Origin: Streptomyces shenzhenensis
Lineage (GTDB): Bacteria; Actinomycetota; Actinomycetes; Streptomycetales; Streptomycetaceae
Assembly (NCBI RefSeq): GCF_021462265.1
Contig: NZ_JAJONF010000001.1
Span: 434,001 to 498,000, forward strand
Direction of reading: 5' to 3'
Length of the DNA stretch: 64,000 nt
Positions within the stretch are counted from its first letter, which is position 1; every line of letters begins with the position of its first letter. The notes below the pieces were generated by a model that saw nothing but the letters and a program-made list of their open reading frames with translations, was not told the DNA's origin and searched no databases. Positions 41,246 through 50,720 of this stretch are shown in pieces. Made by a program: the position numbers and the translations under genes.

Positions 41246-41892
41246 ACTGGCTGAACTCCCAGGCTTTCACCGTCCTCGGCCAGCACATCATCTGGTCGGA
41301 CATGATCGGCAACATCCTCGGCCTGGTCACCCTAGCCCTCGGCTGGCGCCGCTCGCTGCTCACCTGGCCGGTGCAGTTCCTCTCCGGCCTGGTCCTGTTC
41401 ATCGCCTTCTACGGGCACCTCGCCGGCAGCGCCGGCAAGCAGGTCGTCGTCATGACGGTCGCCCTGTACGGCTGGTGGCAGTGGAACCGCGACAAGGGCC
41501 GCGCCGAGGACGGCGGGGACGGTCACATCGTCCCGCGGTTCGCCACCTGGCGGGAGCGCGGCGCGATGGTCGCCGCCGCGGCCGTCGGCACGGTCGCCGT
41601 CGCCCTGCTCTTCAAGGCCTACCCGTCGCTGTCCTGGGACCCCTGGCCGGACGCCTACATCTTCGTCGGCACCGTCGTCGCGATGTACGCCCAGGCCCGC
41701 GGCATGGTCGAGTTCTGGATCGCCTGGCTCCTGGTCGACGTCGTCGGCGTCCCCCTCAACTTCGCCAACGGCTACGCCTTCTCCGGCTTCGTCTACGTCC
41801 TCTACGGCGCGCTCGTCCTGTGGGGCATGCGCGACTGGTGGCTGCGCTCCCGCCAGGGCTCGCGGCCCGCTCTGGAAGGAGCACCAGCATGA
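41242..41892 (+). CDS. pnuX: PnuC-family transporter in the rib operon (probable riboflavin transporter PnuX)
   Basis: 216 aa, about seven membrane segments, with the PnuC-family signature [11 protein letters not shown] near residue 75 and a second conserved stretch [18 protein letters not shown]. PnuC proteins take up nicotinamide riboside, but the RFN-controlled PnuX branch of actinobacteria imports riboflavin. Position between ribE and ribBA, overlapping both (GTGA and ATGA junctions), under an FMN riboswitch favours riboflavin. Specificity is inferred from context. Confidence 0.8.
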   Translation: MNWLNSQAFTVLGQHIIWSDMIGNILGLVTLALGWRRSLLTWPVQFLSGLVLFIAFYGHLAGSAGKQVVVMTVALYGWWQWNRDKGRAEDGGDGHIVPRFATWRERGAMVAAAAVGTVAVALLFKAYPSLSWDPWPDAYIFVGTVVAMYAQARGMVEFWIAWLLVDVVGVPLNFANGYAFSGFVYVLYGALVLWGMRDWWLRSRQGSRPALEGAPA

Positions 41893-43268
41893 CCGCCCTC
41901 CCGTCGCCGGCCACCACCCCGGACGAGGCGCTTCGCGCCGTGCCTCCTGTCCCCCCTGTCCTTTACAGCACCGACAGCACCGACAGCACCGACAGCACCG
42001 ACAGCACCAACGGCATCGACGGTCTCACCCTCGACCCGGTCGAGCAGGCCATCGCCGACATCGCGGCCGGCCGTCCGATCGTGGTCGTCGACGACGAGGA
42101 CCGTGAGAACGAGGGCGACCTCGTCGTCGCCGCCGAGAAGATCACCCCCGACATCGTCGCGTTCATGATGAGCGAGTGCCGCGGCCTGATCTGCGCCCCC
42201 ATGGAGGGCGAGGAACTGGACCGCCTCGAACTGCCGCAGATGGTCGGTGCCAACACCGAGTCCATGAAGACCGCGTTCACGATCTCCGTGGACGCCTCCG
42301 CCGCGCACGGCGTCACCACCGGTATCTCGGCCGCCGACCGCGCCACCACGCTCCGGCTGCTGGCGAGCGGTCGGGCGGAGCCGACGGACCTGGTCCGCCC
42401 CGGCCACGTCTTCCCGCTGCGCGCCCGGCCCGGCGGCGTCCTGGTCCGCCCCGGCCACACCGAGGCCGCCGTCGACCTGGCCCGGCTCGCGGGCCTGCGC
42501 CCGGCCGGTGCCATCGTGGAGATCGCCGGTGAGGACGGCCGGATGCTCCGCCTCCCGGAGCTGATCCCGTTCGCCCGCCGGCACGGCCTGACGATCATCT
42601 CCATCGCGGACCTGATCACCTACCGCCGGGCCGCCGAGCCGACCGTCCGCCGCGAGGCCGAGGTCAGCCTGCCCACCAGGCACGGCGCCTTCACGGCGTA
42701 CGGCTACCGCTCCACCACCGACGGCGTCGAGCACGTCGCCCTGGTCCACGGCGAGATCGGCGACGGCGAGGACGTCCTGGTCCGGGTCCACTCCGAGTGC
42801 CTCACCGGGGACGTCTTCGGCTCCGCCCGCTGCGACTGCGGCCCCCAGCTCGACGAGGCCCTGCAGCGCATCCAGGACGAGGGCCGGGGCATCGTCGTCT
42901 ACCTGCGCGGACACGAGGGGCGGGGCATCGGGCTGCTGTCCAAGCTGCGCGCGTACGAACTCCAGGAGCGCGGCCGCGACACCCTCGACGCCAACCTCGA
43001 ACTCGGCCTGCCGGCCGACGCCCGTGACTACGGCGCCGGCGCCCAGATCCTGGCCGACCTCGGGGTGCACAGCGTCCGGCTGATGACCAACAACCCCGAC
43101 AAGAGCGACGCGCTGCTCAGCCACGGCCTCAAGATCAGCGGACGCGAGCCGATGCCCGTGCAGGCGGGCGAGCACAACCTCCGCTACCTGCGCACCAAGC
43201 GGGACCGGATGGGTCATGACCTGCCCTGGCTGGACACCCCGGCCGTGGCCACCTGTGTAAACCAGTAA
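41889..43268 (+). CDS. ribBA: Bifunctional 3,4-dihydroxy-2-butanone-4-phosphate synthase / GTP cyclohydrolase II
   Basis: Supplies both precursors of riboflavin, from ribulose-5-phosphate and GTP. 459 aa. The N-terminal RibB half (about 45-245) has [18 protein letters not shown] and HAVTTG-like [16 protein letters not shown]. The RibA half (from about 255) has the zinc cluster [15 protein letters not shown] and [10 protein letters not shown]. Before the first domain lies a 44-residue tail including the repeat [15 protein letters not shown], encoded by a 9-bp minisatellite. ATG 41889 overlaps the pnuX stop. Confidence 0.95.
   Translation: MTALPSPATTPDEALRAVPPVPPVLYSTDSTDSTDSTDSTNGIDGLTLDPVEQAIADIAAGRPIVVVDDEDRENEGDLVVAAEKITPDIVAFMMSECRGLICAPMEGEELDRLELPQMVGANTESMKTAFTISVDASAAHGVTTGISAADRATTLRLLASGRAEPTDLVRPGHVFPLRARPGGVLVRPGHTEAAVDLARLAGLRPAGAIVEIAGEDGRMLRLPELIPFARRHGLTIISIADLITYRRAAEPTVRREAEVSLPTRHGAFTAYGYRSTTDGVEHVALVHGEIGDGEDVLVRVHSECLTGDVFGSARCDCGPQLDEALQRIQDEGRGIVVYLRGHEGRGIGLLSKLRAYELQERGRDTLDANLELGLPADARDYGAGAQILADLGVHSVRLMTNNPDKSDALLSHGLKISGREPMPVQAGEHNLRYLRTKRDRMGHDLPWLDTPAVATCVNQ
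41965..42009. repeat. Five 9-bp in-frame repeats in ribBA
   Basis: ACAGCACCG is repeated five times (last copy ends in A), coding for (Ser-Thr-Asp)n at the disordered N-terminus of RibBA. Three-codon units keep the frame whatever the copy number. Confidence 0.93.
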
Positions 43269-43340
43269 CTGTGGCCGCCCCCGGCCACCGGCAACGGCGG
43301 CCCCGCGGCCACCGGCAGAGAAACAGCACTGAGGAGAGAC

Positions 43341-43823
43341 GTGAGCGGCAAGGGTGCACCTGAACTGTCCGTACGCAATGTCAGCGACCTGCGGGTGGCC
43401 GTCATCGCGGCGCAGTGGCACGAGAAGGTGATGGACGGCCTGGTGGACGGCGCCCTGCGCGCCCTGCGCGACCTGGGCATCGACGAGCCGACCCTGCTCC
43501 GGGTCCCCGGCAGCTGGGAGCTCCCGGTCGCCGCCAAGGCCCTCGCCGGGCGCTACGACGCGATCGTGGCCCTCGGCGTCGTCATCCGCGGCGGCACCCC
43601 GCATTTCGAGTACGTGTGCCAGGGCGTCACCCAGGGCCTCACCCAGGTCTCCGTGGAGACCGGCGTCCCGGTCGGCTTCGGCGTGCTCACCTGCGACGAC
43701 GAGGAGCAGGCCCTGGACCGGGCGGGCCTCGAAGGCTCCCACGAGGACAAGGGCCACGAGGCGGTGACGGCGGCGGTGGCGACCGCGGCCACCCTCCGCT
43801 CAGTATCCGAACCCTGGCACTGA
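43341..43823 (+). CDS. ribH: 6,7-dimethyl-8-ribityllumazine synthase
   Basis: Condenses the two RibBA products to the lumazine; usually assembles into pentamers or 60-mer capsids. 160 aa. Signatures: [20 protein letters not shown], the phosphate loop [12 protein letters not shown] and [13 protein letters not shown]. The catalytic His is in TPHFEYV. GTG 43341 is preceded by GAGGAG. Fourth gene of the rib operon, 72 bp after ribBA. Confidence 0.96.
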   Translation: MSGKGAPELSVRNVSDLRVAVIAAQWHEKVMDGLVDGALRALRDLGIDEPTLLRVPGSWELPVAAKALAGRYDAIVALGVVIRGGTPHFEYVCQGVTQGLTQVSVETGVPVGFGVLTCDDEEQALDRAGLEGSHEDKGHEAVTAAVATAATLRSVSEPWH

Positions 43824-43857
43824 GCGAGGCGGCGTTTGGCGTAGTCTGGCGCTCACC

Positions 43858-44130
43858 ATGTCCAAGAAGACTTTCGAGGAGCTCTTCACCGAGCTCCAGC
43901 ACAAGGCCGCCCACGGCGACCCCGCCACCTCCCGCACCGCCGAGCTGGTCGGCAAGGGTGTCCATGCCATCGGCAAGAAGGTCGTCGAGGAGGCCGCCGA
44001 GGTCTGGATGGCCGCGGAGCACGAGGGCAAGGAAGCGGCCGCCGAGGAGATCTCGCAGCTGCTCTACCACGTCCAGGTGATGATGGTCGCCCGCGGCATC
44101 TCGCTGGACGACGTCTACGCCCACCTGTAA
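43858..44130 (+). CDS. hisE: Phosphoribosyl-ATP pyrophosphatase
   Basis: Second step of histidine synthesis: releases pyrophosphate from phosphoribosyl-ATP. 90 aa, all-helical MazG-like fold with the metal-binding [13 protein letters not shown] region at about residues 43-55. ATG 43858. It sits 34 bp after ribH and 70 bp before hisG. The pairing of hisE with hisG downstream of rib genes is common in actinobacteria. Confidence 0.95.
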   Translation: MSKKTFEELFTELQHKAAHGDPATSRTAELVGKGVHAIGKKVVEEAAEVWMAAEHEGKEAAAEEISQLLYHVQVMMVARGISLDDVYAHL

Positions 44131-44200
44131 GAACCTCTTTCGGACACCCCTCTTCCGTACCCTTTTCAGCCCCTCTTTCGAAGCGAAGGAAGCCGACCTC

Positions 44201-45049
44201 ATGCTGCGCATCGCCGTCCCCAACAAGGGTTCCCTCTCAGGCCCTGCGGCGGACATGCTGCATGAGGCCGGCTACCGGCAGCGCCGGGAGTCCAAGGAAC
44301 TGCGCATCGTCGACCCGGTCAACGACGTCGAGTTCTTCTACCTCCGCCCCCGCGACATCGCGATCTACGTCTCCTCCGGCCGCCTCGACATCGGCGTCAC
44401 CGGGCGTGACCTGCTCGTCGACTCGGGCGCCGACGCCGAGGAGATCCTGCCGCTCGGCTTCGCCCGCTCCACCTTCCGCTTCGCCGCCAGGCCCGGCGAG
44501 GCCAACGGCCTGGCGGACCTCAAGGGCAAGACGGTCGCCACCTCCTACGAGGGAATCGTCGCTGGGCACCTCGCCGACAACGGCGTCGACGCCTCCGTCG
44601 TCCACCTCGACGGCGCCGTGGAAACCGCGATCGAGCTGGGTGTCGCCGAGGTCATCGCCGACGTCGTGGAGACCGGCACCAGCCTGCGCAACGCCGGTCT
44701 GGAGGTCTTCGGCGAGCCGATCATGAAGTCCGAGGCGATCGTCGTCCGCCGCACCGGCGCCGACGCCGAGGAGCCCAAGGTCCAGCAGTTCCTGCGCCGC
44801 CTCCAGGGTGTCCTGGTCGCCCGGACCTACGTGATGATGGACTACGACTGCCGGGTCGAGCAGCTGGAGAAGGCCGTCGCCCTCACCCCGGGTCTGGAGT
44901 CGCCGACCGTCTCCCCGCTGCACAACGAGGGCTGGGTCGCCGTGCGCGCCATGGTCCCCACCAAGGACGCGCAGCGGATCATGGACGACCTGTACGACAT
45001 CGGCGCCCGCGCGATCCTGACCACGGCCATCCACGCCTGCCGCCTCTGA
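44201..45049 (+). CDS. hisG: ATP phosphoribosyltransferase, long form
   Basis: First committed step of histidine synthesis, feedback-inhibited by histidine. 282 aa, the HisG-long type with a C-terminal ACT-like regulatory domain (from about residue 210). Motifs: LRIAVPNKGSLSGPA at the N-terminus, DIGVTGRDLLVDSGAD and the PRPP loop EVIADVVETGTSLRNAGL. ATG 44201 with AAGGAAG upstream. Short form HisG would need HisZ, which is not required here. Confidence 0.96.
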   Translation: MLRIAVPNKGSLSGPAADMLHEAGYRQRRESKELRIVDPVNDVEFFYLRPRDIAIYVSSGRLDIGVTGRDLLVDSGADAEEILPLGFARSTFRFAARPGEANGLADLKGKTVATSYEGIVAGHLADNGVDASVVHLDGAVETAIELGVAEVIADVVETGTSLRNAGLEVFGEPIMKSEAIVVRRTGADAEEPKVQQFLRRLQGVLVARTYVMMDYDCRVEQLEKAVALTPGLESPTVSPLHNEGWVAVRAMVPTKDAQRIMDDLYDIGARAILTTAIHACRL

Positions 45050-45063
45050 GGGCCCCGCGCGAG

Positions 45064-45519
45064 ATGTCCGAGCTTCCTTCGCTGCCCGTCACCTTCCGGC
45101 CGGGCCACACCCGCGTGATCCTGCTCACCGCGGGTGTCGCGATCTTCGTCACCATATCCGGGGTCGCTCTGCTCCTGGAGCAGCTCGGCCCGGGGGAGAA
45201 GCTCAGCTTCGTCGTCACCGGCGCGCTGATCTTCTGGGTGCTGGCCCAGCTGGCCCGGGTGAAGGTGGTCGCCGACGAGTCCGGGGTCACCGTCGTCAAC
45301 ATCGCCGGCAAGCGGCGCCTGGAGTGGGCGGAGATCCTCCGGGTGAACCTCCGCCCGGGTGACCCGTGGGTGTTCCTCGACCTCAGCGACGGCACCAGTC
45401 TGCCCGCCCTCGGTATCCAGCCGGGCATCGCCAAACAGCGCGCCATCGCCGACGCCAAGGCCCTGCGCGCCCTCGTCGAGGCCCACGCGGTCCACGACCC
45501 CGATCAGCATCGGGGCTGA
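45064..45519 (+). CDS. Membrane protein with bacterial PH domain
   Basis: 151 aa. Two membrane segments in the N-terminal half (about residues 18-38 and 47-64), then a PH-like beta domain (VVADESGVTVVNIAGKRRLEWAEILRVNL in parts, about 70-98). Function unknown; found at this position after hisG in other Streptomyces, as I recall. Its ATG lies 14 bp after the hisG stop, so it is probably in the same transcript. Confidence 0.82.
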   Translation: MSELPSLPVTFRPGHTRVILLTAGVAIFVTISGVALLLEQLGPGEKLSFVVTGALIFWVLAQLARVKVVADESGVTVVNIAGKRRLEWAEILRVNLRPGDPWVFLDLSDGTSLPALGIQPGIAKQRAIADAKALRALVEAHAVHDPDQHRG

Positions 45520-45775
45520 AATCACGCAACTTCGGGGTCGTCCGGGGGCCGTCGCCCCTGCCGCACCGGCCCCTGTCTTGATTAATCTGTTGGCGGAGGC
45601 TTTTCACGTCCCGCCTCCGCCCCCGTCGCGCGCCCGGCGCACAGGGGTTCCTGCTACCCGAGGAGTGACCCTCTCCGGCGATGGACGGATCGTCCTGTAG
45701 TACCTGCGCCGCCCCCTCCCGACATACCGCGGACCGCTTTTCCGCAGTCCGCGAAGGGTCGGAGGCGGCGGCATC
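45520..45775 (+). promoter_or_regulatory. Upstream region of the CNNM gene pair
   Basis: 256 bp. Contains the palindrome GATTAATC (45580-45587), the only AT-rich spot, and a small hairpin GCGGAC/GTCCGC near 45733-45755. A promoter is likely here; no known magnesium riboswitch was recognised. Confidence 0.35.
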
Positions 45776-47104
45776 ATGACCACCCCCCTGCTGCTCCTGG
45801 CAGCCGCGTTCCTGCTCATCCTCGCCAACGGCTTCTTCGTGGCCGCCGAGTTCGGTCTGGTGACCGTGGAGCGGCCCGAGGCAGAGAAGGCCGCCGCCGA
45901 CGGCGACCACCGCGCCCGTACGGTCGTGGAGTCGCTGAAGGAGCTGTCCTTCCAGCTCTCCGGCACCCAGCTCGGCATCACCATCACCTCCCTCGTCGTC
46001 GGCATGCTCGCCGAGCCGGCGCTGGCCGCGCTGCTGCACGGTCCGCTCACCGCGACCGGCCTGCCCGACGGCGCCATCTCCGGTATCGCCGTCGTGGTCG
46101 GCATGCTGCTCGCCTCGGCGATCCAGATGGTGATCGGCGAACTCGTACCCAAGAACTGGGCGGTCTCCAAGCCCCTTCAGGTCGCGCGCTTCGTCGCCGG
46201 CCCGCAGGCCCGCTTCTCCCGCCTGCTGCGCCCGGTGATCGCCGCGCTGAACACGGTCGCCAACCGGCTCGTCCGCGCCCTCGGCGTCGAACCCGCCGAT
46301 GAGCTGGCCTCCGCCCGCACCCCCGGCGAACTGGTCTCCCTGGCCCGGCACTCCGCCCAGGCCGGCGCGCTGGAACAGGACACGGCCGACCTGTTCGTCC
46401 GCACCCTGTCGCTGGGCGAGCTGACCGCCCAGCACGTCATGACCCCCCGGGTGAAGGTCAGCGCGCTCCAGGACACGGCGACCGCCGAGGACGTCGTCAA
46501 CCTCACCCGGGCCACCGGCCTGTCCCGGTTCCCGGTCTACCGGGAGAAGATCGACGAGATCGTCGGCATGGCCCACCTCAAGGACGCGCTGGCGGTTCCC
46601 GTGCACGAACGCCTGCACACCCCGGTCGGCCGGATCGCCCGGCAGGCCCTGCTCGTCCCCGAGACACTACCGGTCCAGCCCCTCCTCGCCCGGCTCCGCT
46701 CCGAGCAGCCCATCGCGGTCGTCGTGGACGAGTACGGCGGTACGGCGGGCGTGGTCACCCTGGAGGACATCGTGGAGGAACTCGTCGGCGAGGTCCGTGA
46801 CGAGCACGACAGCCCGGACGCCCCGGAACTCGCCGCCGCCCCCTCCCAGGACGGCAGGCCCGCCTGGGACGTCGACGGCAGCGTCCGCGTCGACATCCTC
46901 CAGCGGATAGGCCTGGACGTGCCGGAAGGGCCGTACGAGACGGTCGCGGGCCTGGTCGCCGATCTCCTCGGCCGTATCCCGGCGCCCGGCGACCGCGCGG
47001 AACTGCCCGGCTGGCGGCTGTCGGTGCGCCGGGTCGGCCACTACCGCGCGGAACGGGTCCGCCTGGTCCGCACCGCCCCCGCCGTCGCGGAGGCCGCCCG
47101 ATGA
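45776..47104 (+). CDS. CNNM/CorC-type membrane protein with CBS pair (first of two)
   Basis: 442 aa. N-terminal CNNM (DUF21) transmembrane domain, about residues 1-190, beginning LLLLAAAFLLILANGFFVAAEFGLV; two CBS domains, about 215-340 (HVMTPRVKVSALQD, FPVYREKIDEIVGMAHLKDAL); and a C-terminal CorC_HlyC domain, about 350-430. Relatives are linked to magnesium or cobalt efflux; the label hemolysin is historical. The stop overlaps the next start (ATGA), so the two proteins are probably made together and may form a heterodimer. Confidence 0.9.
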   Translation: MTTPLLLLAAAFLLILANGFFVAAEFGLVTVERPEAEKAAADGDHRARTVVESLKELSFQLSGTQLGITITSLVVGMLAEPALAALLHGPLTATGLPDGAISGIAVVVGMLLASAIQMVIGELVPKNWAVSKPLQVARFVAGPQARFSRLLRPVIAALNTVANRLVRALGVEPADELASARTPGELVSLARHSAQAGALEQDTADLFVRTLSLGELTAQHVMTPRVKVSALQDTATAEDVVNLTRATGLSRFPVYREKIDEIVGMAHLKDALAVPVHERLHTPVGRIARQALLVPETLPVQPLLARLRSEQPIAVVVDEYGGTAGVVTLEDIVEELVGEVRDEHDSPDAPELAAAPSQDGRPAWDVDGSVRVDILQRIGLDVPEGPYETVAGLVADLLGRIPAPGDRAELPGWRLSVRRVGHYRAERVRLVRTAPAVAEAAR

Positions 47105-48189
47105 GCGTCCTCCAACTGGTCTTCGCCGCGCTGCTGGTCCTGGCCAACGGCTTCTTCGTGGGTGCCGAGTTCGCGCTCGTCTCCGTCCGCCGCAGCCAGA
47201 TCGAACCCCTGGGCACGGCCCGGGCCCGCCAGGTCCTCTACGGCCTGGAACGCCTCCCGCAGATGATGGCCGCGGCCCAGTTCGGCATCACCGTCTGCTC
47301 GCTGACGCTGGGCGCGGTGGCCGAACCGACGGTGGCCCACCTGCTGGAGCCGCTGTTCGAGGCCGTTCACCTGCCCGACGGCATGATTCACCCGCTGGGT
47401 TATGTCATTGCACTGGCCGCGGTGGTCTTCTTCCACCTGGTCATCGGCGAGATGGTGCCGAAGAACCTGGCGATGGCGGCGCCGGAGAAGGCGGCGCTGT
47501 GGCTGAGCCCCGGCCTGGTGGCGTTCGCCCGCGTCTGCCGGCCGATCACCGTCGCCCTCGGCGCCTGCGCCCAGGGCATCCTGAAGCTGTTCCGGGTCGA
47601 ACCGAAGGACGAGGTCGAGGCCGTCGTCACCAGCGAGCAGCTCAACCGGCTCCTGGAGGACTCCGGCCAGGCCGGTCTCCTCGGCCCCGAGGAGCAGGAG
47701 CGCCTGGAGGACGCGCTGGAACTGGGCTCCCGCCCGGTGACGGACGTGCTCCTGCGACGCGAGTCCCTGATCACGGTCCCGCCGTCGGTCACCCCGGGGC
47801 AGATCGTCGAACTGACCGCACGCACCGGCTACTCCCGCTTCCCGGTGGCCGTGGAGTCCGGTGCCTTCATGGGCTATGTGCACGTGAAGGACGTCCTCGA
47901 CCTGGAGGACTCGGACCGCGCGGTACCGCAGCAGATGTGGCGGCCGATGACGACACTGCGAGCGGAGCTGCCGCTCGACGACGCGCTGACGGTGATGCGC
48001 CGGGCGGCGACCCACCTGGCCCAGGTGGCCGACGCGAACGGCAGGGTGCTCGGCCTGGCGGCGCTGGAGGACGTCCTGGAGCTGCTGGTGGGCGAGGTCA
48101 CGGACCCGGCACACCGGGAGCGGCCGACACCGCCGCGGGCTCCCGAGCCGAGGGTGAGCGGGGAGCCGGAGGAGGCCATGGCCGGGTGA
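47101..48189 (+). CDS. CNNM/CorC-type membrane protein with CBS pair (second of two)
   Basis: 362 aa. Same CNNM-CBS architecture as its upstream neighbour (VFAALLVLANGFFVGAEFALVSVRR start; CBS region about 215-335, VTDVLLRRESLITVPP and FPVAVESGAFMGYVHVKDVL) but without the C-terminal CorC_HlyC domain. The truncated partner of an adjacent full-length paralogue is a recurrent arrangement in actinobacteria. Substrate ion unknown. Confidence 0.89.
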   Translation: MSVLQLVFAALLVLANGFFVGAEFALVSVRRSQIEPLGTARARQVLYGLERLPQMMAAAQFGITVCSLTLGAVAEPTVAHLLEPLFEAVHLPDGMIHPLGYVIALAAVVFFHLVIGEMVPKNLAMAAPEKAALWLSPGLVAFARVCRPITVALGACAQGILKLFRVEPKDEVEAVVTSEQLNRLLEDSGQAGLLGPEEQERLEDALELGSRPVTDVLLRRESLITVPPSVTPGQIVELTARTGYSRFPVAVESGAFMGYVHVKDVLDLEDSDRAVPQQMWRPMTTLRAELPLDDALTVMRRAATHLAQVADANGRVLGLAALEDVLELLVGEVTDPAHRERPTPPRAPEPRVSGEPEEAMAG

Positions 48190-48210
48190 GGTGGTAGTCC
48201 GGCCGCGGGC

Positions 48211-48280
48211 GCGTGGGGGCTGGCCGCGCCCACGCGGCGGAGCCGCACATCGATACAGCCCCGCGCCCCTTGCGGGGCGC
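48211..48280. repeat. Streptomyces dispersed repeat (CGCGGCGGAGCCG...CCCCGCGCCCC family), copy 1
   Basis: Contains GCCGCGCCCACGCGGCGGAGCC (in parts), a short variable segment CACATCGATACA, and the hairpin CCCCGCGCCCC/GGGGCGC. A second copy of the same order of blocks lies at 60121-60182. Confidence 0.7.
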
Positions 48281-48347
48281 TGCAGTCGCGTCAGCTACAT
48301 AGCTGCGGGCAGGCGTGCCGCAGGGCGGCCCGGGTGGGCGCTGGGGG

Positions 48348-48370
48348 TCCCCCGGCCGAAGGCTGGGGGA
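48348..48370. terminator. Hairpin TCCCCCGGCC-GAA-GGCTGGGGGA
   Basis: Ten-base arms with one G-T mismatch around the loop GAA. I recall this as another common intergenic Streptomyces hairpin; here it lies between the convergent CNNM and AAA genes and can serve as a terminator. Confidence 0.6.
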
Positions 48371-48423
48371 GGCACCCTGCCGGCGCCGGTAAGCGTCCCA
48401 CCCCGGCCCCACCCCTCCCGCAC

Positions 48424-50289
48424 CTACATCCCGGCCGCCGGATCCTGCGGCCCCCTGCCCGACAGCACCTCCCCGTACGCCTGCATCAGATCCGGCAGCC
48501 GCAAGGTCGCCAGATCGTCCCGCGTCAGCACCCCGGGGTACGCGGACAACCGCAGATCCCGGTACGCACAGCTCTTCTCGTACAGCGTCCGCAGGAAGCG
48601 GCCGTTGCCCAGCTCGTCGATCCAGCCCTGGTCGACCACGTGCCCGGCGATCGACCGCAGCTCCTCCAGCGCCTCCTCGTCCCACGCGTCCCCGTTCTCG
48701 GCGGCCAGCACCTCGCCGATCGAGGTCAGTTCGAGCGGGCGGTAGGAGGGAAAGTCCACGCGGGTCGTGAAGCGCGAGGAGAGCCCCGGGTTGGCGGCCA
48801 GCAGGCGGTCCATGCCCTCCGGGTAGCCGGCCAGGATCACCACCAGGTGGTCGCGGTTGTCCTCGGCCCGTTTCAGCAGCACCTGCAGCGCCTCGTCGCC
48901 GTAGGCGTCCCCCTTGCCGTAGCCGGAGTTGGAGAGGGAGTAGGCCTCGTCGACGAAGAGCACCCCGCCGATCGCGGAGTCGATCAGTTCGTTCGCCTTC
49001 ACCGCGGTCTGGCCCAGGTACTCGCCGACCAGATCGGCGCGCTGCGCTTCCACGAGGTGGTCCCCGCCCAGCAGCCCCAGCGCGTAGAAGACCCGTCCGA
49101 GGATCCGGGCGACGGTGGTCTTCCCGGTCCCGGACGGTCCGGAGAAGACGAAATGGCGTTTCGGCGGCTGCACCGGAAGCCCCTGCCCGGCCCGCAACCG
49201 CGCCATGTTCAACTGCGCGGACAGCGCCTTGACCTGCCGCTTCACGGGCTCAAGGCCGACCATGCGCTCCAGTTCGGCGAGCGCCTCCTCAAGTAACGCG
49301 GGGTCGGTCGGTCCGGTCGGCAGCGGGGGCGACGGCACAGCCTTCTCGCGCACCGCCGGATCGATCACCGACGGCATCGCCCCGGCCGGCGGTTCCGGCT
49401 CCCCGAGCCGCAGATCGCGCCCCTCGGTACCGAAGAGCGGGTCGAGCATGTCCGGCCCGTCCACGACGTCCTGTCCGGCACCGGTGAGGGTGATCGCCGC
49501 GAAGCCGGCCGCCTCGTCGTCGTACCCGTCGCCCTCGGCTATCGCGGCCAGCCGTGCGGAGGTGTCCATGAAGGCGGGGTCGACGCGGTGCACGGCCCGG
49601 TAGAGGGGGAGCGCGGCGGCGCTGCGGCCGGTGCCCTCGTGCGCTCGGGCCAGCCAGTAGCGCAGCTCCTTGCGCTGCGGCTGCTCGCTGCGGCAGCGCA
49701 TCAGCGCGGCGGACAGGTGGGGTTCGGCCTGCCCGTACATTTCGAGGCGGACCCGGGCCATGCCGCCGAACAGGCCCGCCTCGATGCCGAGCATGGGGTC
49801 GTCGAGGAGCGGGTCGGTGTGCCGTACCAGTTGCTCCCAGTCCTTGACCAGGTAGGCCCGGCAGGCGTGCAGGAAGCGCACCTGGGCGTCGGCGTCCACG
49901 GGCGGGAGCCCGGCGAGGGCCCGGTCGAGTTCCGGGACGTGCCGGCCGTCCAGCCAGTGGGAGGCATGGGCGAGCAGCAGATCGCGCGGGCTCTCAAGGA
50001 CCGGCTGCACCCACCAGCCCAGCCAGTACCAGGAGTTGAGGGTGCGCCGATGCCGGCCCCGCTGCTCGCCGAAGCGGTCCCGGTGCCGGAACATCCTGAG
50101 CAGCGCGGTCGTCGTGTCGACGCGCAGCGCGTGCAGCCCGAGCCAGGCGTCGGCCATCCCGGGATCGTTCCGCACCGCGGTGCGGAACTCCTCCTCCGCC
50201 TGCGGATAGGCCCCCATGGTGTAGGCGTCCACGCCTCGCAGCCAGGCGAGGTCGGCCGGGGCCTCGGGGCCCTGCGTGCCGAAATCCAT
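48424..50289 (-). CDS. EccA/CbxX-like AAA ATPase with N-terminal TPR-like region
   Basis: 621 aa. The N-terminal half (about 1-290) is helical with TPR-like repeats (VDAYTMGAYPQAEEEFRTAVRNDPGMADAWLG in parts). A linker follows, then a CbxX/CfqX AAA domain with Walker A GPSGTGKTT near residue 385, Walker B GGVLFVDEAYSL near 440 and the arginine-bearing NPGLSSRF. This build matches EccA of type VII secretion systems, but no other ESX component is in the window, so an ESX role is not shown. ATG 50289 has GGGGGA 5 bp upstream. The open frame to 50670 is not conserved in character. Confidence 0.87.
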   Translation of the reverse strand: MDFGTQGPEAPADLAWLRGVDAYTMGAYPQAEEEFRTAVRNDPGMADAWLGLHALRVDTTTALLRMFRHRDRFGEQRGRHRRTLNSWYWLGWWVQPVLESPRDLLLAHASHWLDGRHVPELDRALAGLPPVDADAQVRFLHACRAYLVKDWEQLVRHTDPLLDDPMLGIEAGLFGGMARVRLEMYGQAEPHLSAALMRCRSEQPQRKELRYWLARAHEGTGRSAAALPLYRAVHRVDPAFMDTSARLAAIAEGDGYDDEAAGFAAITLTGAGQDVVDGPDMLDPLFGTEGRDLRLGEPEPPAGAMPSVIDPAVREKAVPSPPLPTGPTDPALLEEALAELERMVGLEPVKRQVKALSAQLNMARLRAGQGLPVQPPKRHFVFSGPSGTGKTTVARILGRVFYALGLLGGDHLVEAQRADLVGEYLGQTAVKANELIDSAIGGVLFVDEAYSLSNSGYGKGDAYGDEALQVLLKRAEDNRDHLVVILAGYPEGMDRLLAANPGLSSRFTTRVDFPSYRPLELTSIGEVLAAENGDAWDEEALEELRSIAGHVVDQGWIDELGNGRFLRTLYEKSCAYRDLRLSAYPGVLTRDDLATLRLPDLMQAYGEVLSGRGPQDPAAGM

Positions 50290-50720
50290 CACGTCCCCCA
50301 CAAACCGTGCCCCCGTGGTTGGCCCCCGGGCTCCCCCCGATGGCCGCCGTTGGTCGAACCGCTGTGCCGCGGACCGGAGTTGCAGGTGCGCGAAGCAGCC
50401 GTTCGAAGGTCGCACCGAGGGCATCGTACCTGCGGTTCCACCGCCCGCCGAAGGGTGGCGCACAGGCCGTTTGGCGAGGTGGACGCGGGAAAGGCGCACA
50501 CGCGTCGGTGACCGAGGGTGAGCGGCAGGACGCGTGCGGCGCACGCAAAAGGGATAAAGGGCAGGACGAAGCCCCCGATCACGGGGGAACAACCGGGGGC
50601 TTCGCGTCTCTGGAGCGGCTTCGAGCGTCCGCTTCTTGAAAACGTAAGTCCTGTACGGCCCCCGGGTCAAGCAGAGTTGAGGGACTCGGGCAACTTCTTG
50701 AAGTCGCGTTCTTCACGACT
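50290..50720 (-). promoter_or_regulatory. 431-bp region between the AAA and kinase genes, with terminator hairpin
   Basis: Should contain the AAA gene promoter (50300-50420). A hairpin CGAAGCCCCCG (50567-50577) with CGGGGGCTTCG (50594-50604) can terminate kinase transcription; a nested CCCCCGATCACGGGGG is an alternative fold. No tRNA or small gene was recognised between the hairpin and the kinase stop. Confidence 0.55.

Noticed and set aside
50567..50700. Possible tRNA or attachment site near the CGAAGCCCCCG hairpin
   Set aside because: No cloverleaf, TTCNANNC arm or integrase was found; the hairpin alone fits a terminator.
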